DNA of 64,000 nt from Sinotaia quadrata (lineage: Eukaryota > Mollusca > Gastropoda > Architaenioglossa > Viviparidae): contig JALGAQ010000009.1 in assembly GCA_028829895.1 (NCBI GenBank), forward strand, positions 2,356,001 through 2,420,000, given 5' to 3'. Under the pieces are notes generated by a model. The model did not search any database. It saw nothing but the letters and a program-made list of their open reading frames with translations, and was not told the DNA's origin. Every line of letters starts with the position of its first letter. The first letter of the stretch is position 1. Below are positions 56,553 through 64,000 of the stretch, piece by piece. The translations under genes and the position numbers were made by a program.

Positions 56553-56976
56553 TGTAAAGAAGTTACCCTGTGCATACCCCAACTCCCTATACCTCCTAAC
56601 CCCTATATTGACCTGACCCTTGTTTATTTTGTTGTTCTACCGCCTTATTTAACTGCATATTTGTATTGGTCGTTTACCGTCGTGGGTGAGCGTTGTTGTT
56701 CTGAGCAAGTGACCCGTTGAATATTGTATTTTACTAAATCTTTATAGTTGTTCCTGTGATCGGAAAACAATCCAACTTACAAGAGGTCTCGGAGTGTGTG
56801 TTCAAACCTTTGAGGTTTGTATTTTTTGTAAAGTTATTATTATTTTATCTCATAGAATCGCATAACCTTTTCAGTCGAGAAACTTGGTTCTTGATTGATA
56901 TCGATTTGGCGCGTATCTCCACGCTTGCAATACCTGCTTGGCAGAGGAAACGTTTATCTGGTTAAACGTTTTCTAC
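56553..56976 (+). repeat. 3' LTR, subfamily D
   Basis: Near-copy of 51065-51475; contains CAAACCT-TTG-AGGTTTG (56803-56819). Confidence 0.85.
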
Positions 56977-57051
56977 GATGAAATCTTTAAGCAACAGAGG
57001 CAAGCGCTAATGTTGTAGAAGCCCTCAAAAGAACGATAGTTTTTGAGAAAC
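56977..57051 (+). repeat. 74-bp direct repeat, right copy
   Basis: Immediately after the 3' LTR of the same element; the last 38 bases before the end are identical to the left copy. Confidence 0.85.
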
Positions 57052-57301
57052 GGACCCCCAAAATATCTCAAGAGAAAGATTGAAATGTAAGGTAAGGAAA
57101 TAAATGCAAAATGTTACTATCACAGATAATAATACACAAGCCTTGCGCAAACTGCTCTTGGTCAAGACAAGCGAATAACAAGCATCAAAGTCATACAATA
57201 AACGTTTGAACAAGAACCAGTTTATCAAGGATTGGGAAAGGGAATCAGACTTGCATGCGACAATGGGTAGAAGAATTTCAGTTGATATTGGAATAGATTG
57301 T

Positions 57302-57455
57302 ACACCCATTTAATTGTACACTTGATTTAGTATCGCATGCATATAAGTGTCTTTCGAGGATTTGGCCCTTCATTGTTATTTATTGGAGCGAATATCTCTA
57401 GTTGTGAAACTATCCGCAACGGTAGAGATAAGTTTAATTAGAAAAACTTCTTACA
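57302..57455 (+). repeat. Subfamily C 3' LTR, right part (split)
   Basis: 'catttaattgtacacttga' through 'gaaaaacttcttaca' matches 18990-19133. The duplicated 'cattta' at the two break points may be the target duplication of the insertion. Confidence 0.75.
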
Positions 57456-58200
57456 ATCGCGGGTGCTGGAATGTACTGGTGAGGGATTCCCGAGAGCGCC
57501 CACCAAATCCGCCACAAATTCTACTTCCTTTGACCTGGTTCAATGTCCCGTATGACCCTCAAATTAAGTTCCCTTTTATCGTGAACGCGCACTGACTTAC
57601 GATTTTACCCTACGCTGACTCGCACCGAAATATTGTAATTACAATTCTCTCTACCGCATTGGGACCCTTCTGGGAATTCAAGTGACGATAACCGACGCAG
57701 GACACTATAAAATTTTTATATCCAAATTAACTCAACCGCACAAGACAACGTATGAACAATTAGACATCCAGTTATTTAATCGCATGTAGAATCTGACACG
57801 CCCGCAAGATGTCAAATATAAAGCTATGAAGTGAGCGTATGTCTACTGAAATTCACCAAAATTGAAATTTACGCACATACTTTCACCTGTATTTGACCAC
57901 TATTTAAAGGATACAGGTGATGTGCATCGCATGGTAGCTATGGACGTGAAAGCCTTTGACCATGATTCCCACTCCGTCGTTGAACCATTTCCTCATCTTA
58001 TAACCAGAGAAAGGACAAAGCTGGACCTTTCCTGTCCACTCATAATCAATTTCTCTAACATAATATGCATATGTGACGAATCCGCCTTTTCAAACCGGAA
58101 TCTTATATTAAATAACTTAGCAGTATCTATAACAGAAACTTCATGTGAGACGCTGGTAGATGCAAGTTGTTGTGCGGCATACGATAAACATATTCATCTG
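57456..58200. other. Mostly unassigned; traces of an antisense BEL 3' end
   Basis: On the minus strand 57500-57540 reads 'cggatttggtgggcg', the purine-rich tract of the BEL elements here, preceded by 'aaccaggtcaaaggaag'. The rest is unrecognised. Confidence 0.35.
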
Positions 58201-59800
58201 TCAGTCAGAGCCATCGCAGTATTTGAAGAACACACTAAGCGGGTCATTCGGATATAAGTATGCACATTCAAGAACATAAACCTCTGCAACAGTTAACATA
58301 ATCTCCATCAGAAAAAAACTGTCTTCATCGGGAAATTCAAGAGAATCAGTACTTTTGCAATGAAGCACCATTAATGGCTTACAACTCATCATCTAGAAGA
58401 TCGTACTCTGTTATTCCTTTTTAGGTTCATCATTATTCACCTGTATCTTGGCGAAGCATATATTTCGTGGCTCGTTGTTCGTCGCCATACAATGCTGGTC
58501 TTGATATCGGTGTCTTTTACTGGCATTTCATAGAGAAGCAAATTGTAAGGCTGCCTTATGCACCCAGCAGTATCACAAGCATCCTAATATCACAGACTTC
58601 GCTCTGATATTTACCTCTTAGACACAAGCCGTCTCGATGGAACATATTTTGACGCTGTTCTAGAGACATCTGAGAGTACATTTGGCAATCCTCTAACCTA
58701 CGTGGCTGGTAACATACTAGGCGCTTAATTAACTCCGCCCTTCGCATGGTTATGAACCACTGTTCTTCTGCTCCCGTCTGATGAAGGCTCGTTTCGATAC
58801 GTCTTATCGGGTTGTCTCCAGTCTGATTCCGTCTTTCAAACATTTTCGTTGGTTTCATGAATTCAACACAGACGCCCATCTAACCCGCGATTCCTTATCA
58901 ACAAATGTACACAGGTCTGAGATACTTATCTCGTCAGTATCGCTTGTCTTGCGGTTGGCCATCCTTGCCTCAAATGTGCCTAGCGTCGTCGGGTAGAGTG
59001 CACACGATAAGTTGAAATTCTTCACTGTGTTCATTTTGGCTTTACGACCTTTCTGCAGGAGAGCAAACTGACATTTCCGCCTTGATCACCAACGCGCCTG
59101 CGTTGCCGTGAGTTTTCTTCGATCTTCTGTATAGATCGTTATTATGGCTCCTGACAACATATGTTCCGTATCAAACTTGCCCGAAGGATCTTCTTCGCAA
59201 TGAAGTAGTCATTTTAGGGTACATTCCCATAGCATTCAGTAATAGCTTCTCGCGCTAACCCTGTGCATTGATTCATCACATACACCAATCTCAGCCCGTT
59301 GTCTAATACTCTCTGCTCAATCAAGTATTGTAACTGTTCCATAAACTGCCAATAATATCAGGGGTTCCCATCAAATTTCTAGAAGGTCTATTAGTGGAAA
59401 GTCCGGTTTAGATATGGTAGGAGTAAGATCACTTGAGAAGGACGGAGGTGAACTGTACACTTACCGTTTTACGTGTGCGAATCAATCGTTCACAGTAGTA
59501 TCCAAAGCCCTTAGTTTTTGAATGCGTGCTATTAATTTGTACAGAAATCGGGCTATATTGACTGGGAATAAAACGCTCATAAACTCGAATACGTGAAACG
59601 TCAACAACCCTATTATTAACCTTATGTCTATTATCATATTATGAGGTAATGTGATCGAATTCCCAAATATCACCATGAATGTTAGTAATCTGTATAACAT
59701 GAACATCAACGTATGAATCCTGTCTGAATTTTGAACGTGAACCAGGTCTATGTACAGAAGGATTCACAACCCGAACATACCACATCTCCTGTTCATTGAT
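58201..59800 (-). pseudogene. Decayed antisense BEL/Pao gag (and possible protease start)
   Basis: Minus strand, high to low coordinates: 'NPSVHRPGSRSKFRQDSY' near 59740 (compare 'KPGSCPTIRQPHL'), 'KFDGNP' and 'YYWQFMEQLQYLIEQRVLDN' near 59370-59330 (capsid core), 'VMNQCTGLAREAITE', then 58879-58556 with 'CQMYSQMSLEQRQNMFHRDG' (BEL zinc-region lead-in) and a damaged knuckle. 'KYCDGSD' near 58210 could be the protease. Many stops. A lineage distinct from subfamilies A-D. Confidence 0.6.
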
Positions 59801-60092
59801 TTGGCATCCATCAGGGACATTTACGTGATTTAATGATACCGTTGTGCCTTATGCGTGTTCCACACAAATATCATTTTCGAAAGACATTTCGGGAACTATA
59901 CGAAGCTTCATCAATATAAAGTTCACGCTGACGTTACAGGGAGATTCAAGCCAGGAGATATGCGCTCAAGAAATATAGTTCACAATTGTAGTGCACCCGC
60001 AAGCCTTCGCTTCGAACGCTTGCTGCTGTTTCTTAAAGTGCACCGATTTGATTGGCTCAGTTTCCGCCGCAAGTTCGGCCATATTGATTTCT

Positions 60093-60192
60093 NNNNNNNN
60101 NNNNNNNNNNNNNNNNNNNNNNNNNNNNNNNNNNNNNNNNNNNNNNNNNNNNNNNNNNNNNNNNNNNNNNNNNNNNNNNNNNNNNNNNNNNN
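60093..60192. other. Assembly gap (100 N)
   Basis: Exactly 100 Ns; a retroelement 3' UTR starts at its right edge. Confidence 0.97.
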
Positions 60193-60194
60193 AT

Positions 60195-60300
60195 GTATGC
60201 AAATGCAAAAAGGAAGAAACTGGAAGTACAGACTAAGGTGAAAAATAATTAAAAATATCTGGGGTGACAAAGACCATAGTCATTCGAGACTGACGGTAGC
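60195..60300 (+). repeat. 3' UTR fragment of the zinc-finger non-LTR family
   Basis: 'aaatgcaaaaag', 'aagtacagactaagg', 'tatctggggtgacaaagacc' and 'gagactgacggtagcca' match 16665-16785 in order. The body is hidden by the gap. Confidence 0.7.
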
Positions 60301-60569
60301 CAACTCACCCACCAAGTTTTTTTGCTAGAAGAGTTGATGGGAAGAAGAATTCCTGAAGGATCGTTGTCATCGCTTTTGGTATTGTTGCGCAAGTGAAGTC
60401 CTGTGAAGTTCTACGTTTGAGTCGAGTTGCCATTTCGATTGGTGCCTAATGAGAAGTGACAGAAAGTAGCGGGAGAAGTACCTTGTTCTCAGAAAATTGC
60501 CGCGCTTACAAGAGCCATTTGAAATAGAAAAATTGAATCAGGTTTTGCAAAGTGAAAATACCGATAGTT
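60301..60569. other. Spacer between two inverted non-LTR 3' ends
   Basis: No feature recognised. Confidence 0.4.
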
Positions 60570-61665
60570 GTAATTGGCTACCGTCACTGCCGTAGGCCTA
60601 CGGTCTCAATCACTCCCAGATGATTTTCTGTTTTTGAGTTTCTCGTTATTTTCCTTAGTCTGTACTTCTGGTTGTTATTTTTTGCATGTGGGTATTTATT
60701 ATCACTATTTCTTCCATGTTTACTTATATTTTATTCACTGCACCGTCGTCTGTTGCTGTAGAGGCTTATGCTAGACAGGCAGATGTTTCCACATTTACTA
60801 CAGGTAATGGGTGCTTGATTTCGAAAACGTGACATCTGTCCAACTGTTCTCTTGATCCGTGGCTTCATATGGGCATGGTAGACCTTTAAAGCTTCTCCCT
60901 CTATGAGTCTCCCTCAGCTCTTTCTGTCTGACGCACGTTCTTCCAAATTTGCTAGGTCGATACCTCCGGTTTTCATATCCCGCTTACAGACGTCCATATA
61001 GCGTAGTTTTGGTCTTCCGATTGACCTCGAGCCATTGGCAAGTTCACCAAACAGCACAGCCTTTGGAATGCGATTTTCATCCATTCGTTATACGTGTCCC
61101 AGCCAACACAGGCGTCTGTTGGCCAGGAGAGCGAACATACCCTATAATCCGGCTCGTTGCAAGATCGCGTTGTTCGAAATGTGATCTTATAAATTGATGC
61201 GTAGTATTCTTTGAAGATTTCGTAAATGAAAAATGTTGAGTCTGCGTTGCTGGTGTGAATACAGCGACCACGTTTCACTGCCGTAGAGGAGGATGCTCAG
61301 CATACAAGACCTGTAGACTTGCATCTTCGTGTTTAAAATCAGCATCGGGTTTCTCCAGACGCGTGTGTTGAGCCGCGACATCATTTTTGCTGCTCTGTTA
61401 ATACGCTTGCTTATTTTGAAATTAAGGGAGGGGTTCTTAGATATGGTGGATCCCAGATAAGGGAACTCATTTACTACCTCTAGTGTGTTGCTTTCAGTCC
61501 GAATTTCCGGCGCACTGCTAACCCCTTGGCCAATGACCTTGGTTTTGTTTAAATTAATGGTTAGGCCAAATTCCTTACGAAGTTGTCAGGGCTGATTAAT
61601 TCACCATCACTTCTGGTGTATAGGAACATCCCATCGTCTGTAAAAGTAAAGACTGATTCTGATGG
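60570..61665 (-). pseudogene. Antisense non-LTR retrotransposon 3' part (zinc-finger family)
   Basis: Minus frames: 61384-61187 'MMSRLNTRVWRNPMLILNTK' and 'LYGSETWSLYSHQQRRLN'; further down the C-terminal sequence around 61080-60900 and a finger region near 60800; 3' end at about 60571 ('aattggctaccgtcactg'). Starts within the RT after the FADD box ('TDDGMFLYTRSDGELI' near 61640). Frameshifted. Confidence 0.75.
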
Positions 61666-62323
61666 AGAAGTTTAATTAGGAAAAGGTAGCGATCGCAGTG
61701 GTGAGATTGTAAGAGTTGTTTGAATGCTCTAGCAAGCCCAATTGTTACAGTCACTATCATGCCCTGACAAGCCCAGTTTTTATAAAGTGACCTGTACTTT
61801 TGTGATCGATTGTTGTTATGATCTACTTATTTAATCGTTATAAATGAACATTCTACTTGTACCTGAGAGATCCGGCTATACAAACACTTGTCTATATACA
61901 GCTGTTTGTCACGCGTCGCAGCCTACTTTAGCCACAGCCATCTCGGGGTACGAGTCAGCATAATTGTGGTTGATATAACACCTTATTTATCCCCACTACA
62001 AGGTTGATGTAGTTGACGATGCAACTGAATAGGCGTGACTGCGATTTCCTCGCTTTTAATATAAACTAAGTCACAGTGTTAATCACTGGTTAAGTCATAT
62101 GCAAGCACGTTTGGTTGACAGGAGGTTAATTCTATGCAAATTGCTTGTGTTGCGATGACGGGAAAGCCAATCGCTGAACCGATTTTAATACACTGCGGTC
62201 GATAAACCAATGATTAGATCGCGGATCGTGGTATCTTAGCAGATAAGTTGTGCCTACCTAGTTTTCAGTTTAAACTAAGGTCTCACCCTCCATTATATAA
62301 GGTCTCGCCCGTTTATTCCAAAC
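61666..62323. other. No recognisable feature
   Basis: No supported ORF or repeat. Confidence 0.4.
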
Positions 62324-63044
62324 ATGGGAATTCTTGTGAAGGGAGGTTGCACTGGATATGGAACATCAATTGGCGGTGGTTCTCTGATTATTACATTCCT
62401 GGTCTCAGTTCATTGTTTATTCAGGGTTATAGGAACCTCATAGCCTTGCACTAAATGGCGAACTGAATACGCGATTAGATGCGGTAGTAGTAGAAATAGT
62501 AGCAACTAGTTCACAGACAAGACGTGCGGTGAGTTGTGCTTCTATGTGAAAGACAATTTGCATGTTCGATCGCTATTAACCTGCTAGCCGAAATCAATGT
62601 TCAAGCAAAATATCTGTTTCAGACCTCAAAATATTTGGTCGAAGCATTTCTAATTATAGATTACACGGGAATGTAATAACATGACTGGATAAAACGGGTT
62701 GCATTTGTGAACCCTATATTTAGAAGTACTGGTATTTATAAACATGAACGTACTACTCATTTAAGTAAGGTATTTAGGAATTAGTAGATTGATGGTAGTA
62801 AGTCTATAAGATGAGTTAAAAATCAGGCCCTTTTATTTGGTTTCTTTCCTTGTTAGGCTTGAGAGGCTCCTTTGCTCCTGATTGGGACACGGAATCTACG
62901 ATAAGTATTCTTCTAATTCTTTCTGTTAGACTACCACCTTTGATCATTTTTGCTTGTCCCTCATGCTACTACTACCTAAAAGACACCAATAAGAAAGTAG
63001 TTGTATTGAGGAAAGACAAAGGTACAAAGCGTGCGTATTTATAG
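62324..63044 (+). other. Two short hydrophobic open stretches, possible exons of an unknown membrane protein
   Basis: 62324-62443 reads MGILVKGGCTGYGTS, then 'GGGSLIITFLVSVHCLF' (a plausible membrane segment). After an acceptor-like 'ccttgttag' (62856), 62857-63040 reads 'SFAPDWDTESTISILLILS', 'LPPLIIFACPSCYYYLKD' and a basic end before TAG. Exon borders are weak and I recognise no family. It could equally be chance or repeat-derived. Confidence 0.2.
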
Positions 63045-63089
63045 GCCGAGTATGGTGATGTCAAATACCGTACGCAAATGCTTTGGTGA

Positions 63090-64000
63090 TTTTCAAGCAA
63101 CCCTGGGTGACCATCGAAATTCTCGACCTATGTGAAAAGAACAGCGAAAAAGCAGTGGATTGAACGTAAATGTGAGGAGATTGACAAACGGGAGAGTGTT
63201 GAACAACAAGAAAACTTATGCTGTGCTAAAGGCGTTCGCGAAATCAAAAGACGCAAAAACTTCCATCATCGAAGACAAATATGGTAATGTTCTAACTGAT
63301 AATCACGACATTCTCAGTAGATCAACCGAATACTGCAAAGATCTATACAACCAGGAACTCGAACCAGACACAACCATTATACAGAGGAACCTCACCTCTG
63401 ATAATGAAGGAAGTCTACCAATTACGGAAGAAGAGATCGAAATACGGAGTTTGAAGAACGGGAAAGCACCAGGAATATACAATGTTCCTGCTGAGCTATT
63501 GAGACCCGAAGGTGAGGAAACCCTTAAATCCTTGACAATATTGTGCCAGAACAAATGGACAACCGAGCAGTGGCCAGAAGAATAAACAAAATCACTGATT
63601 ATTCCAGTTCCGAAAAAAGGGAACTTGAGAAAGTGTGAAAGCTATCGAACCATCAGCATTATTAACCATCTAATCAGGGTAATGCTTCGCGTCATTTTGA
63701 GCCGCTTAAAGTCCAAGGTAGAGGCACTTTTGTCTGAAGAACAAGCTAGTTTCAGACCCCGACGAAGTACCCTTGAGCAGATATTTAATTGTAGAATAAT
63801 AATAAAAAAGTTTCTTCAACACCAAAGGGACTTCTTACAACTTCAAAGCTCTTGACAGAGTTTGGCACGATGGGTTATGGCAAGTACTCAGGGGATTTCA
63901 TATCGACTCTATTATTGTGAATGTAATACAGTCACTGTGTGATAAAGCGAGTAGCGCTCTCTTTCTATACAATCATGTGGGTGAGTTCTTTTGCTCAACT
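63090..64000 (+). pseudogene. RTE-like non-LTR retrotransposon RT, N-terminal part, runs off window
   Basis: 63160-63585 gives the region before the RT core: 'KSKDAKTSIIEDKYGNVLTD', 'RSTEYCKDLYNQELEPD', 'EEIEIRSLKNGKAPGIYNVP'. A frameshift near 63585 leads to 'PVPKKGNLRKCESYRTISII', 'RLKSKVEALLSEEQASFRP' and 'STLEQIFNCRIIIKKFLQHQ'; after another shift 'FKALDRVWHDGLWQVL' is block A. The pattern is that of RTE-type elements. It continues past 64000. Confidence 0.75.

Larger units (their letters stand above)
51065..56976 (+). mobile_element. BEL/Pao element (subfamily D) with nested insertions
   Basis: LTRs 51065-51475 and 56553-56976 (begin TGTAAAGAAGTT, end TTTTCTAC). Own interior: gag N-terminus (51488-51857), a protease-RT linker fragment (55085-55480), the acidic module (55480-56298) and a 3' UTR with stem-loop. 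Inserted in between: another gag lineage with a possible LTR (51892-52915), an antisense BEL gag with LTR (53256-54700) and a truncated LTR (54930-55075). RT, RNase H and integrase are absent. Confidence 0.75.

Noticed and set aside
1..64000. CRISPR array, operons or prokaryotic promoters
   Set aside because: The sequence is eukaryotic; the direct repeats present are LTRs, microsatellites and dispersed elements.

Overview
Organism and evidence. The window is eukaryotic: spliced genes with GT-AG introns, long AT-rich introns, three 100-N scaffold gaps (9249-9348, 37434-37533, 60093-60192) and very high retrotransposon content. The one complete host gene (an APEX1-type AP endonuclease) has 33-46 bp micro-introns at its 5' end followed by kilobase introns at its 3' end. 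That pattern, together with BEL/Pao, CR1-like and RTE-like elements of the kind known from blood flukes, points to a schistosome-like trematode. The genus is an inference; no database search was possible.

Layout. 0-8 kb: the last two exons of an EF-hand protein (2179-2279 and 7407-7435), with antisense non-LTR fragments in and around its 5.1-kb intron. 9.5-16.8 kb: a deleted Tigger/pogo DNA transposon, a telomere-like degenerate repeat, an antisense CR1-type reverse transcriptase (RT) ORF and a sense non-LTR RT element with another retroelement tail inserted in it. 16.8-26.6 kb: nested BEL/Pao elements in both orientations (a decayed host element, a deleted element with two LTRs, an antisense pol 3' half, an antisense gag-only deletion derivative, solo LTRs). 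26.9-33.7 kb: the APEX1-like gene on the + strand; its 4.2-kb intron holds an antisense endonuclease/RT element and (TA)n arrays. 34-42 kb: a second Tigger derivative, a Ty3/gypsy integrase fragment at a gap, copies of a short dispersed repeat and an antisense CR1 remnant. 42.6-49.4 kb: an almost complete BEL/Pao element with matched LTRs and a 5-bp target-site duplication (TSD), disrupted by stops, frameshifts and a solo LTR. 50.4-57.5 kb: a multi-level nest of BEL elements. 57.5-64 kb: an antisense BEL gag remnant, two inverted non-LTR 3' ends and an RTE-like RT fragment running off the window.

How it fits together. Only the EF-hand and APEX1-like genes look like functional host genes. The rest is mostly a fossil record of insertion, in which order can be read from interruptions and TSDs. 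The most interesting unexplained signals belong to the BEL/Pao group: (i) an acidic ORF module shared by two deletion derivatives, lying just before the 3' UTR, that matches neither gag nor pol; (ii) a 3' UTR stem-loop whose paired bases differ in a compensatory way between subfamilies; (iii) gag start codons only 9-12 nt after the 5' LTR, with no ordinary primer-binding site. In the APEX1-like gene, a 36-nt stop-free intron splits the codon for the presumed active-site tyrosine.
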